A stretch of 64,000 bases of DNA from an uncultured Sphingomonas sp. (GTDB lineage Bacteria; Pseudomonadota; Alphaproteobacteria; Sphingomonadales; Sphingomonadaceae): NCBI GenBank assembly GCA_913775315.1, contig CAJYIX010000023.1:1-64000 (forward strand), written 5' to 3'. Under the pieces are notes generated by a model. That model ran no database searches, was not told where the DNA came from, and was given only the letters and a program-made list of their open reading frames with translations. Of the stretch, positions 1 through 8,675 are shown in pieces. Every line of letters starts with the position of its first letter. The stretch's first letter is position 1. A program made the position numbers and the translations under genes.

Positions 1-726
1 TTCGACGCCCGCGCGGACCAGCTGCTGCTTGTCATAGGTCGCGGCGACGAGGACGCCGAACGTCTCGTCCTCGTTCTTCCAGCTGTACAGCCCCGAGCCG
101 CGGATGCTGCCCTTTTCCGAACGATCGTTGTAGGTGTAGCCGCCCGACGCGAACAGCGAGTTGGCGTCCAGCTCCAGCGGACGGCGCGTGCGCACGATCA
201 CCGTGCCGCCGAGGCTGCCATCCTCAAGGCGCGCTTCCGGCGACTTGTACACTTCGAGGCGGTCGACCAGTTCCGGCGCCAGCAGCGAATAGTTGAAGGT
301 ACGGCTGGACGGATCGTTGTCGTTGCCGCCCCAGTCGGCCGAGGCGAGGCCGTGGCCGTCGAGCAGCAGGCGGTTGAGCGCCGGGTCGGTGCCGAGGATC
401 GCCACCTTCTCACCCTCACCGAAGCGGCGGTCGATGCTGACGCCGGGCACGCGAGAGAGCGACTCAGCGACGTTGCGGTCGGGGAACTTGCCGATATCCT
501 CCGACGAGATGACGTCGACGACGGCGTTCGCTTCCTTCTTGATCGCGATCGCGTTGCGAAGGCCGCCGCGGATGCCGGTCACGACGATGTCGCCGTCCTG
601 CGCCTCGGCCTGCGCGCCCGAACTGCCCTGCTGCGCGGCATCGGCCGGCGCGGCGGCATCCTGTGCATGGGCCGCAGACGTCGCGACGATCGCGGTACCG
701 GCCAGCAAAATCGCTCGAATCAGCAT
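1..726 (-). CDS. TonB-dependent receptor, N-terminal part (cut by window edge)
   Basis: Outer-membrane receptor that would import a substrate using TonB energy. Only the first 242 residues are in the window; the frame stays open to the left edge. Visible are a signal peptide (MLIRAILLAGTAIVATSAAHA, cut after AHA), a TonB box region (GDIVVTGIR, about residue 45) and a plug domain with KFPDRNVAESLSRVPGVS, NRLLLDG and SLGGTVIVRTR. This plug wording is typical of the sphingomonad/Caulobacter receptor family associated with carbohydrate uptake. It diverges from the nag regulator and operon, so GlcNAc or chito-oligosaccharide uptake is the likely role, by inference. The ATG at 726 is the only start that keeps the signal peptide whole. 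Confidence 0.93.
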   Translation of the reverse strand, partial: MLIRAILLAGTAIVATSAAHAQDAAAPADAAQQGSSGAQAEAQDGDIVVTGIRGGLRNAIAIKKEANAVVDVISSEDIGKFPDRNVAESLSRVPGVSIDRRFGEGEKVAILGTDPALNRLLLDGHGLASADWGGNDNDPSSRTFNYSLLAPELVDRLEVYKSPEARLEDGSLGGTVIVRTRRPLELDANSLFASGGYTYNDRSEKGSIRGSGLYSWKNEDETFGVLVAATYDKQQLVRAGVE

Positions 727-1061
727 AAGAGAGCTCCCCAACCTCGAAACCGGCCGCGACGTCCCGGCCCGACCCGGATGCGACGATGGTCTATATTGGT
801 ATCGCTACCCGGCACATAAGATATGACCAATTTATAACGTCGAATCTACGGAAAAATGTCAGCCGGGTCGTTTTGACGATCGTTTTGCCTATTTCAGAGG
901 GTTAAACGGGACAATCCGACCGACTCTCCTCCAACAGACGTAATTTTATTTCGCCGACGTGCATGATTTATGACGAATCGACTGATCGCGACTTGAACAA
1001 TACCAGTTTATAACCTAACTCGAGTCGAACAGGGTGCGAATGGCGCCGCCGGGGGCAATCG
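727..1061. other. Divergent promoter region between the TonB receptor and nag operon
   Basis: A 335-base gene-free stretch that is visibly more AT-rich than its neighbours. It must hold both divergent promoters. It has three AYTGGT half-sites (near 795-802 on plus; ending near 829 and 1008 on minus) resembling the left half of operators bound by GntR-family NagR/DasR proteins. A 13-mer, ACCARTTTATAAC, occurs at 826-838 and 1002-1014, with a looser inverted copy at 788-800. I could not fix transcription starts with confidence. Confidence 0.6.
797..810. promoter_or_regulatory. Candidate operator for the GntR-type nag regulator
   Basis: The sequence TGGTATCGCTACCC is an imperfect dyad (GGTA, four bases, TACC). 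It is preceded by AT, giving ATTGGTAT, which equals the left half of dre-type sites known for Bacillus NagR (YvoA). It lies 71-84 bases upstream of the receptor start codon. The central CG would also fit a LacI-type operator, so the identity of the protein that binds is inferred from the adjacent GntR gene. Confidence 0.4.
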
Positions 1062-1799
1062 ATGACCTTTTCCGAACGCGTGGGGCAGTTCGATCCAGAC
1101 AATCGCGCGCCGCTCTACGTCCAGCTCCAGCAGATCATCCGCGCCGCCATCGCCGACAAGCTGCTGGCGCAGGATGATGCGATCCCGCCCGAACGCGACC
1201 TGGCGACCGAGTTCGGCATCTCGCGGATCACCGTGCGCAAGGCGATCGAGGGGCTGGTTGACGAGGGGCTGATCGTCCGCCGCCGCGGCGCGGGCACCTT
1301 CGTCGCCGCGCGCGTCGAAAAGAGCTTCTCCAAGCTCTCCTCCTTTTCCGAGGACATGCAGGCGCGCGGCCGGGTGCCGAGCAGCGAGCTGATCCTGCGT
1401 TCCGAAGGCAGCGTCACGCCCGAGGAGTCGCTGTCGCTCGGCCTGTCGCCCGGCACGCGCGTCTATCGGTTCCAGCGTGTCCGCTATGCCGACAACGTGC
1501 CGATGGCGATGGAATATGCGACGATCGCCGGCCATTGCCTGCCCAGCGCCGAGGCGGTGGAGCATTCGCTCTACGCCGCGCTCGAGGCGACGGGGTGCCG
1601 GCCCGTCCGCGCGCTTCAGCGGCTGCGGGCGATCCCCTTCCCCGCCGAACAGGCCAAGCGCCTGGGGGTCGAAACGGGCCATGCCGGGCTGTTCATCGAG
1701 CGGCTCGGCTATTCGGCCGATGGCGAGACGATCGAGTTCACCCAATCCTATTACCGCGGCGACGCCTATGACGTCGTCGCCGAACTGAGCGCGATCTGA
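1062..1799 (+). CDS. GntR-family (HutC subfamily) transcriptional regulator of GlcNAc genes
   Basis: DNA-binding regulator of 245 residues. Residues about 10-75 form a GntR winged helix-turn-helix (PLYVQLQQIIRAAI, PPERDLATEFGISRITVRKAI, VRRRGAGTFV). Residues about 95-240 form a UTRA effector domain, which in this subfamily binds a phosphorylated sugar such as GlcN-6-P or GlcNAc-6-P. It is the first gene of the nag operon: its TGA shares one base with the ATG of the next gene. It is the counterpart of the GntR regulators called NagQ/NagR; which effector it senses is inferred. A GGGGG run 7-11 bases ahead of the ATG can serve as ribosome-binding site. Confidence 0.88.
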   Translation: MTFSERVGQFDPDNRAPLYVQLQQIIRAAIADKLLAQDDAIPPERDLATEFGISRITVRKAIEGLVDEGLIVRRRGAGTFVAARVEKSFSKLSSFSEDMQARGRVPSSELILRSEGSVTPEESLSLGLSPGTRVYRFQRVRYADNVPMAMEYATIAGHCLPSAEAVEHSLYAALEATGCRPVRALQRLRAIPFPAEQAKRLGVETGHAGLFIERLGYSADGETIEFTQSYYRGDAYDVVAELSAI

Positions 1800-2836
1800 T
1801 GGCGACGATCACCGACACGACACGCACGCTGATGCTGGCCGAGGCGGGCGAGGCGTCGGCGCGGGTCGCCGACACGCTGGCCCGCAACGCCTCCACCGCC
1901 GCGGCGCTGGCGCGCCATGTGGCAGAGGTAAAGCCCGCCGCGGTCGTGACTTGCGCACGTGGGTCGTCGGACCATGCCGCGACCTTTGCCAAGTACGTGC
2001 TGGAGACGCTGGTTGGCGTGCCCGTGTCGTCGGCCGCCCCTTCGGTCGCGTCGGTCTATGCCGCGCCGCTCCGGGCCGAGGGCGTGCTGCTGATCGCGAT
2101 CTCGCAATCGGGGCGCAGTCCCGACCTGCTCGCGACGATCGACCGCTATCGCGCAGCGGGTGCGAAGGTGGCGGTGATCGTCAACGACGAAGCCTCGCCG
2201 ATGGCAACGCGCGCCGACTGGCTGTTTCCGATCGGCGCGGGGCCGGAGCGGTCGGTCGCCGCTACCAAGTCGTTCATCCTCTCGCTCGCCGTGATCGCCG
2301 AGATTGCCGCGGTGCTGGGCAAGGACGCATCGCTTGGCGAGGCGCTGGATCAGTTGCCCGCTCAGCTTGCCGCGGCGTTCGACCTCGATTGGACCCCGCT
2401 GACGAGCACGCTGGTGGATGCCACCAACCTGTTCGTCCTCGGTCGCGGCTATGGCCTCGGCATCGCACAGGAAGCGGCGCTCAAGCTCAAAGAAACCTGC
2501 GCGCTTCATGCCGAGGCGTTTTCCAGCGCCGAGGTGCGGCACGGGCCGATGGCGATCGTCGGCGACAGGTTTCCCGTCATCGCCTTTGCCGGGTCGGGGC
2601 ATGACGGCGACGATGTTCGCGCGGCGATGGGCGATTTCGCCGGCCGCGGCGCGTGCCCGCTGCTCGCCGACGCCAGCGGCTCGGGCGGCACCCTGCCCGC
2701 CATCGCCGCGCATCCGGTGATCGAGCCGATCCTGATGATCCAGAGCTTCTATCGCGCGGCGGAGGCGCTGGCGCGGACCCGCGGCCTCGCCCCCGACAGC
2801 CCCCCGCATCTGCGCAAGGTGACCGAGACGCGATGA
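1799..2836 (+). CDS. nagB-II: SIS-domain glucosamine-6-phosphate deaminase (NagB-II type)
   Basis: A 345-residue protein with two SIS (sugar isomerase) domains, like the isomerase half of GlmS but without the glutaminase domain. Domain 1 carries CARGSSDHAA and IAISQSGRSPD, domain 2 carries VLGRGYGLGIAQEAALKLKE and SSAEVRHGPM. In bacteria that lack classical NagB this family converts GlcN-6-P to fructose-6-P and ammonia. The position between the GntR regulator and nagA fits that role. The start overlaps the regulator stop by one base and the stop overlaps the nagA ATG (ATGA), so the three are translationally coupled. AgaS-like activity on galactosamine-6-P is the alternative. Confidence 0.87.
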   Translation: MATITDTTRTLMLAEAGEASARVADTLARNASTAAALARHVAEVKPAAVVTCARGSSDHAATFAKYVLETLVGVPVSSAAPSVASVYAAPLRAEGVLLIAISQSGRSPDLLATIDRYRAAGAKVAVIVNDEASPMATRADWLFPIGAGPERSVAATKSFILSLAVIAEIAAVLGKDASLGEALDQLPAQLAAAFDLDWTPLTSTLVDATNLFVLGRGYGLGIAQEAALKLKETCALHAEAFSSAEVRHGPMAIVGDRFPVIAFAGSGHDGDDVRAAMGDFAGRGACPLLADASGSGGTLPAIAAHPVIEPILMIQSFYRAAEALARTRGLAPDSPPHLRKVTETR

Positions 2837-3957
2837 CCCGCCTCGCTTTCGAAAATGGCGGCATCGTCACGCCCGCCGGCATCCGCGACTCGCTCGCGCT
2901 GACGGTCGCCGACGAAGCGATCGAGCGCCTCGACCCGGCAGAGGGCACCGCAATCGATCTCGAGGGCGGGCTGCTCCTCCCCGGCTTCATCGATACGCAG
3001 GTGAACGGTGGCGGCGGCGCGCTGTTCAACGATGCGCCAACGCCCGAAACGATCGCCCGGATCGGCGAGACGCATGCCCGGTTCGGCACCACCGCTTTCC
3101 TCCCCACGCTCATCAGCGACACGCTCGATCAGGTCGCCGCCGCGCTGGATGCGGTGGACGATGCGATCGCACGCGGCGTGCCGGCCTGTGTCGGCGTGCA
3201 TATCGAGGGGCCGTTCCTCAATGCCGAGCGCAAGGGCATCCACGACGCGCGGCATTTCCGCCCCCTCGACGACGAAGCGATCGCGCTTCTCACCCGCCCT
3301 AGCGCGGGCAAGGTGATGGTGACGCTTGCGCCCGAGCGGAACCACCCCGACGCGATCGCCGCGCTGACCGCGGCGGGGGTCATCGTCTCGCTCGGCCATA
3401 CCAACGCCACCTACGATCAGGCACGGGCCGCGATCGAGGCGGGTGCGCGCGGGATCACCCACCTGTTCAACGCGATGTCGCCGCTGATCCACCGCGAGCC
3501 GGGGATGGTCGGCGCCGCGCTGGAGGACCCGAACGTCTATTGCGGGCTGATCGTCGACAATCGCCATGTGCATCCCGCGGTCCTGCGCGTCGCGCTCGCC
3601 GCGCGTCCCGCCGACCGGATGATGCTCGTCACCGACGCGATGCCGAGCGTCGGCAACGACGGCCGCCCCTTCACGCTGAACGGCGCGCCGATCCGGGTCG
3701 AGGACGGCGTGTGCGTCGATGCGAACGGGACGCTGGCTGGCTGCGACCTCGACATGGCGACTGCCCTTGTCAACACGCTGACGATCGGCGTGCCCGTCGA
3801 ACGGGCGAGCGCGATGGCGTCGGGCAATCCGGCAGCGTTCCTGGGAATCGAGGCGACGCACGGCAGCATCGCCGCCGGGCGGCGCGCCGATCTCGTCTGG
3901 CTGGGTGCCGACCACCGGGTGCGCGGCGTCTGGATCGGCGGCGAGCGCATCCACTGA
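2833..3957 (+). CDS. nagA: N-acetylglucosamine-6-phosphate deacetylase
   Basis: Cytoplasmic amidohydrolase of 374 residues that removes the acetyl group from GlcNAc-6-P, feeding GlcN-6-P to the neighbouring deaminase. Visible motifs are PGFIDTQVNGGGG, HIEGPFLN (metal-binding Glu), SLGHTNATYDQA, THLFNAMSP and the catalytic Asp in LVTDAMPS. The open frame extends upstream, but the ATG at 2833 overlaps the nagB-II stop and begins the conserved part. Length is close to the usual 380. Confidence 0.95.
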   Translation: MTRLAFENGGIVTPAGIRDSLALTVADEAIERLDPAEGTAIDLEGGLLLPGFIDTQVNGGGGALFNDAPTPETIARIGETHARFGTTAFLPTLISDTLDQVAAALDAVDDAIARGVPACVGVHIEGPFLNAERKGIHDARHFRPLDDEAIALLTRPSAGKVMVTLAPERNHPDAIAALTAAGVIVSLGHTNATYDQARAAIEAGARGITHLFNAMSPLIHREPGMVGAALEDPNVYCGLIVDNRHVHPAVLRVALAARPADRMMLVTDAMPSVGNDGRPFTLNGAPIRVEDGVCVDANGTLAGCDLDMATALVNTLTIGVPVERASAMASGNPAAFLGIEATHGSIAAGRRADLVWLGADHRVRGVWIGGERIH

Positions 3958-3992
3958 CCGCCGCCACGCCCACGGACAACGAAAGGGAGACG

Positions 3993-6467
3993 ATGGCCGA
4001 CCTCATCACGCTCGCCGCCCCCTGTTCGGGCCTTGCGCTGTCGCTTGATGCCGTGCCCGATGGCGTGTTCGCCGGGCGGATGATGGGCGACGGCGGCGCG
4101 ATCGACCCGCTCGAGGGCACGCTCCACGCCCCCTGCGACGGCGAGGTCCTGAGCATCCATGCGGGTCGCCATGCGGTGACGATGCGCGGCCCCGCCGGCG
4201 TCGAACTGCTGATGCACATCGGCATCGACACGGTGAGCCTGGGCGGCGCGCCGTTCGAGCTGCTGGTAACGCCCGGCCAGCGCGTGACGGCGGGCGAGCC
4301 GCTGATCCGCTTCGACATGGATGCGATCGCCCTCGCCGCGCCGTCGCTCGTCACCCCGATCGTCATCGTCAACGGCGATCGCTTCGCGGTAGCCAGCCGC
4401 ATCGCCGGCCGCCGGATCGAGCGCGGTGAGGCGTTCCTCGACCTGCGTCCGCTGGCGATCGAGGGTGCCGACCCGGTCGCGGGAGGCAACCGCTTCGCCC
4501 GCCGCATCACCCTGTCGCTGCCGCACGGCATCCATGCCCGCCCCGCCGCGCGCATCGGCGAGCATGCGCGCCGCTACGAAGCGGTCTGCACCATCGCCAA
4601 GGGCGAGCTCAGCGCCAATGCGCGCAGCGTCGTTGAGCTGATGGGCCTTGCCGCGCATCTGGACGACGAGATCGAGATCGCCGCGACCGGCCCCGATGCC
4701 GAGCACCTCGTCACCGCACTGTGCGAGCTGATCCACGGCGGCATGGGCGAGAGGGTCGAAGTCGCCACCGCGTCGACGCCGCGCTTGCCGCTGCCCGAAG
4801 GGGCGATCGCCGGCGTCCCCGCCTCCCCCGGCCTAGCGGTCGGCCATGCCCGCTGGCTGCGCGTATCCGACCGCGCGGTCGATCGCGACGGCATGGGGGT
4901 CGAAGCCGAACAGGAATGGCTTGGCAAAGCGCTCGGTATGCTGCGTGACCGGCTCGCGGCGGAGGCGGGCACCAATCCGGTCGCGACCGCGCATCTGGAG
5001 ATGCTGGACGATCCCGCCCTCACTGCCGCCGTCGATGCGGAGATCGCCGCCGGCCGCTCGGCCGGTCATGGCTGGCGCAGCGGCTGCCGGGCGATGGCGG
5101 AGCGCCTCGTCCTGACCGGCGACCGGCGTCTGGCCGAGCGCGCGGACGATTATCTCGACCTCGAACGCCGGGTGCTCGGCATCCTTGCGGGCGACGACGA
5201 CATGGTGCTGAGGTTTGAGCCCGGCACGATCCTCATCGCCGACGACCTTTTGCCATCGCAGGTCGCGGCGCTCGGCACAGAGGTCGTCGGTCTGGCGGTC
5301 GGCGGCAGCGGGCCAACCGCGCACATCGCCATCCTCGCCGCCGGCCGCGGCCTGCCCGCCGTCGTCGCGATCGGCGAGGCGATCGGCGGCATCGCGGATG
5401 GCGCCGCGCTGATCCTCGACGGCACGACCGGCGCGATCGAAGGCGCGCCCGCACCCGGACGCCTCGCCGAAGCGCGCGCCGCGGTCGAAGCGGCCGCCCG
5501 CGCCGCCGCCGCGGCGGTCGCGGCGGCCGCCGACGCCGCGGTCACCCGCGATGGCCACCGGGTCGAGGTATTCGCCAATCTGGGCTCGCTCGCCGATGCC
5601 GAGGCGGCGGTCGCTGCCGGGGCCGAGGGATGCGGCCTGCTGCGCACCGAGTTCCTGTTCCTCGACCGCGCCAGTCCGCCGGATGCCAAGGAACAGGCCG
5701 CGCTTTACGACCGGATCGGCGCGGCGATGGCGGGGCGGCCGGTGATCGTCCGCCTGCTCGACGTCGGCGGCGACAAGCCCGCACCCTATCTCGACTTCGC
5801 CACAGAGGAGAACCCGGCACTCGGCCTGCGCGGCATCCGCGTCGGCCTGACCCACCGCGCCATCCTCGAAACACAGGTTGCCGCGATCCTGCGCGCGGCC
5901 GAGCATCACGACCTGCGCATCATGGTGCCAATGATCGCCAGCGTTGAGGAGCTGGAGGCGGTTCGCGCCGTGGTGATGGCGGAAGCGGCGAGGATCGGGC
6001 GAACGCGGCCGATTCCCCTTGGCATCATGGTCGAGACACCCGCCGCCGCGATGATCGCCGCGCAACTTTCCGCGCGCACCGACTTCTTCTCGATCGGTAC
6101 TAACGATCTCACCCAATATGCGCTGGCGATGGATCGCGGCAATCCGGCGGTTGCGGGCGGGATCGACGGCCTGCACCCCGCCGTCCTCGCGCTGATCGAC
6201 GCGACCGCGCGGGGGGCCGAACGCCACGCGCGCATGGTCGGCCTGTGCGGTGGCCTTGCTTCCGACCCGCTCGCGGTGCCGCTGCTGATCGGACTCGGGG
6301 TCGAGGAACTGTCGGCGACCCCGAACCGCGTGCCGGAGGTCAAGGCGCTGATCCGTCGCCTCTCACGCGCCGACTGCCGCGCACTCGCCGACGCGGCCCT
6401 TGCCGCCGCCACCGCTGCGGAGGTCCGCGCGCTCGCGCTCCGCTTCCAACAGGAGTTGCCGGCATGA
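3993..6467 (+). CDS. nagF: Fused PTS phosphotransferase EIIA-HPr-Enzyme I for GlcNAc
   Basis: An 824-residue cytoplasmic phosphorelay protein. Residues about 1-145 are a glucose-type EIIA with phospho-His75 in LLMHIGIDTV. Residues about 168-255 are HPr with His181 in PHGIHARPAA. The rest is Enzyme I (PEP-protein phosphotransferase) with phospho-His444 in GPTAHIAI, then RTEFLFLDR, DVGGDKPAPY, FSIGTNDLTQY and Cys752 in GLCGG. It would pass phosphate from PEP to the EIIB domain of the permease encoded next. The ATG at 3993 follows a strong GAAAGGGAGA site; open frame upstream is nagA out of frame. Its stop overlaps the nagE start. Confidence 0.95.
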   Translation: MADLITLAAPCSGLALSLDAVPDGVFAGRMMGDGGAIDPLEGTLHAPCDGEVLSIHAGRHAVTMRGPAGVELLMHIGIDTVSLGGAPFELLVTPGQRVTAGEPLIRFDMDAIALAAPSLVTPIVIVNGDRFAVASRIAGRRIERGEAFLDLRPLAIEGADPVAGGNRFARRITLSLPHGIHARPAARIGEHARRYEAVCTIAKGELSANARSVVELMGLAAHLDDEIEIAATGPDAEHLVTALCELIHGGMGERVEVATASTPRLPLPEGAIAGVPASPGLAVGHARWLRVSDRAVDRDGMGVEAEQEWLGKALGMLRDRLAAEAGTNPVATAHLEMLDDPALTAAVDAEIAAGRSAGHGWRSGCRAMAERLVLTGDRRLAERADDYLDLERRVLGILAGDDDMVLRFEPGTILIADDLLPSQVAALGTEVVGLAVGGSGPTAHIAILAAGRGLPAVVAIGEAIGGIADGAALILDGTTGAIEGAPAPGRLAEARAAVEAAARAAAAAVAAAADAAVTRDGHRVEVFANLGSLADAEAAVAAGAEGCGLLRTEFLFLDRASPPDAKEQAALYDRIGAAMAGRPVIVRLLDVGGDKPAPYLDFATEENPALGLRGIRVGLTHRAILETQVAAILRAAEHHDLRIMVPMIASVEELEAVRAVVMAEAARIGRTRPIPLGIMVETPAAAMIAAQLSARTDFFSIGTNDLTQYALAMDRGNPAVAGGIDGLHPAVLALIDATARGAERHARMVGLCGGLASDPLAVPLLIGLGVEELSATPNRVPEVKALIRRLSRADCRALADAALAAATAAEVRALALRFQQELPA

Positions 6468-8161
6468 AGACGCTGCTCGCCGCGCTGCAATCGATCGGCC
6501 GCGCGCTCATGCTGCCGATCGCGGTGCTGCCCGTCGCCGGGCTGCTGCTCCGGCTCGGCCAGCCCGACCTACTCGACGTGCCGCTGCTGGCGGCGGCGGG
6601 CAATGCGCTGTTCTCGAACCTCGGTCTGCTGTTCGCGATCGGGGTCGCGACGGGGCTGGCAAGGGACGGCAACGGCGCGGCGGCGCTGTCGGGGGTCACC
6701 TGCTACCTCGTCGCCGTTCACGGCGCGCGTGCGCTGCTCGACGTGCCGGCGGCGACGACCGCGGGCATGGCGACCGATGTCGCCGCGACCGTCGCCGACG
6801 CGTTCCGTGCCAAGGCGATCGCGCGGCTCGACGTCCCGATCGGGATGATCGCGGGCATCGCCGCGGGACAGCTCTACAACCGCTTTTCGGGGATCACCCT
6901 TCCCGCCTATCTCTCCTTCTTCGGCGGGCGGCGGTTCGTACCGATCGTCGCGGGGATCGCGGGCCTGCTGCTCGCGGGCGTGATCGGCCTCGGCTATGGC
7001 GCGCTCAGCACCGCGCTCGACCATCTCGGCACCGCGCTCACCGCGTCGGGATCGGTGGGGCTGTTCGTCTTCGGGGTGCTCAACCGACTGCTCCTCGTCA
7101 CGGGACTGCACCACATCCTCAACAACATCGCCTGGTTCGTGCTTGGCGATTATCAGGGGACGACGGGCGACCTGCGCCGCTTCTTCGCCGGCGATCCGAG
7201 CGCGGGCAAATTCATGAGCGGCTTCTTTCCCATCATGATGTTCGGCCTGCCCGCCGCGTGCCTCGCCATCTATCGCAACGCCCGGCCCGAACGGCGCAAG
7301 GAAGTCGGCGGCCTGCTCGCCAGCCTTGCCGCCACCTCGTTCCTGACCGGCGTGACCGAGCCGATCGAGTTCAGCTTCATGTTTCTCGCCCCCGCGCTCT
7401 ACGTGGTGCATGCGCTGCTGACGGGCGCGGCGATGGTTGTGATGGACCTGCTGGGCGTCCATCTGGGCTTCGGCTTTTCGGCCGGGCTGTTCGACTATGT
7501 TCTTAATTTCGCCGCCTCGACCCGGCCGCTGATGCTGCTGCCGGTGGGGGCGGCGTTCTTCGCGATCTACTTCCTCGTATTCGATCTCGCGATCCGGCGC
7601 TTCAACCTTGCGACGCCTGGGCGTGAGACGGTCGCGGCACCGATTGCCTCCGCTGCCGGCCCCGCCGCCCCGCGCGCCCAACGCTTCCTCGCGGCGCTGG
7701 GCGGCGGCGGCAACATCCTGACGCTCGGTGCCTGCACGACGCGCCTGCGCCTGATGGTGGTCGATCCGGGCCGGGTGGACGACGCCGCGCTTAAGGCGCT
7801 GGGAGCCATGGGGATCCTCCGCCCCTCAGCGGGCACGGTGCAGGTGATCGTCGGCCCGGTTGCCGACGTGATCTGTGCCGAGATCGCCGCGCTGACCGAT
7901 CGTGAAAGCGCGCCGGAAGCGCCCCCTCCGGCCACGTCCGCGCGGGCCGTCCGCCCCGCGGCGGCGGTCGTCGAGGCGATCGGCGGCGCGGCGCATCTGA
8001 AGGCCGCGAGCCTTGCCGCCGGTCGCCTTCGCCTCGATCTCGGCGGCGCATCGGTATCCGCGTCGAGGCTGGAACAGGTCGCCGGAGTCGCGGCCGCGGT
8101 CGAGGTCGGCGGCGGCGTCTGGCACCTGCTGGGCGACCCCGCCGCGCTGATCGCCGACTGA
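6464..8161 (+). CDS. nagE: GlcNAc PTS permease, EIIC-EIIB plus a degenerate second EIIB
   Basis: Inner-membrane permease of 565 residues that imports and phosphorylates GlcNAc. Residues 1-385 are EIIC: many membrane helices, GLHHILNNIAWF, and the substrate-site region TGVTEPIEFSFMF. Residues about 410-480 are EIIB with phospho-Cys424 in LGACTTRLRL. A third segment, about 500-560, repeats the EIIB pattern (AIGGAAHLKAA, GRLRLDL) but has Ala where the cysteine should be. EIIA is missing here because it is on NagF. GlcNAc rather than glucose specificity is taken from the operon. The ATG overlaps the nagF stop (ATGA). Confidence 0.93.
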   Translation: MKTLLAALQSIGRALMLPIAVLPVAGLLLRLGQPDLLDVPLLAAAGNALFSNLGLLFAIGVATGLARDGNGAAALSGVTCYLVAVHGARALLDVPAATTAGMATDVAATVADAFRAKAIARLDVPIGMIAGIAAGQLYNRFSGITLPAYLSFFGGRRFVPIVAGIAGLLLAGVIGLGYGALSTALDHLGTALTASGSVGLFVFGVLNRLLLVTGLHHILNNIAWFVLGDYQGTTGDLRRFFAGDPSAGKFMSGFFPIMMFGLPAACLAIYRNARPERRKEVGGLLASLAATSFLTGVTEPIEFSFMFLAPALYVVHALLTGAAMVVMDLLGVHLGFGFSAGLFDYVLNFAASTRPLMLLPVGAAFFAIYFLVFDLAIRRFNLATPGRETVAAPIASAAGPAAPRAQRFLAALGGGGNILTLGACTTRLRLMVVDPGRVDDAALKALGAMGILRPSAGTVQVIVGPVADVICAEIAALTDRESAPEAPPPATSARAVRPAAAVVEAIGGAAHLKAASLAAGRLRLDLGGASVSASRLEQVAGVAAAVEVGGGVWHLLGDPAALIAD

Positions 8162-8233
8162 CGCGCGGGGCCGGGCGTTGCGCTCGGCCCGGCGACGCGC
8201 CAGACCGGCATCATCGAAGCCGGAGGACCCGTC

Positions 8234-8626
8234 ATGAAGAAACTCGCCCTCGCCCTGACCGCCGCGCTCGTCGCCGCACCCGCCGCGGCGGCGGACATTT
8301 CGACGCACGTCCTCGACCTCGCGCGCGGGGTCGGTGGCCGGGGCGTGCCGGTCGTCCTCTCCCGCCGCGCCGCCGACGGCCGATGGCAGCGGGTCGCCGC
8401 GTCGATGACCGATTCCGACGGCCGCATCCGCCATTTCGATGAGAAGGCCGCGTTCGAGCCAGGCGTCTATCGCCTCGACTTCGACATGACCCGCTATCCC
8501 GACGCGTCGGCCAAACCGTTCTTCCCGGAAATCACGCTGACGTTCAGCGTCACCGATGTGAAGGCGCATTACCATGTGCCCGTCGTCGTCAGTCCGTTCG
8601 GCTATTCGACCTATCGCGGGAACTGA
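8234..8626 (+). CDS. uraH: Secreted 5-hydroxyisourate hydrolase (transthyretin-like)
   Basis: A 130-residue protein of the transthyretin-related family that hydrolyses 5-hydroxyisourate in purine (urate) breakdown. Residues 1-21 are a clear Sec signal peptide (MKKLALALTAALVAAPAAAA), so it should act in the periplasm. Family motifs are STHVLDLARG near the mature N-terminus and YHVPVVVSPFGYSTYRGN at the end. The family signature normally finishes YRGS; here Asn replaces Ser. It stands alone: no other urate gene is adjacent. GGAGGACC ahead of the ATG is a good ribosome-binding site. Confidence 0.9.
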   Translation: MKKLALALTAALVAAPAAAADISTHVLDLARGVGGRGVPVVLSRRAADGRWQRVAASMTDSDGRIRHFDEKAAFEPGVYRLDFDMTRYPDASAKPFFPEITLTFSVTDVKAHYHVPVVVSPFGYSTYRGN

Positions 8627-8675
8627 CGCCGCGCGCTATGCCGCGTGCCCAATGGAAGTGGAGAGGATCGACCGA

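Noticed and set aside
2653..2832. Extended N-terminus of NagA from the longer open frame
   Set aside because: This segment overlaps nagB-II in another frame and lacks family sequence; the ATG at 2833 overlaps the upstream stop in the same way as the other joints.
3540..3992. Extended N-terminus of the EIIA-HPr-EI protein
   Set aside because: It overlaps nagA out of frame; the ATG at 3993 has a strong ribosome-binding site and begins the EIIA domain.
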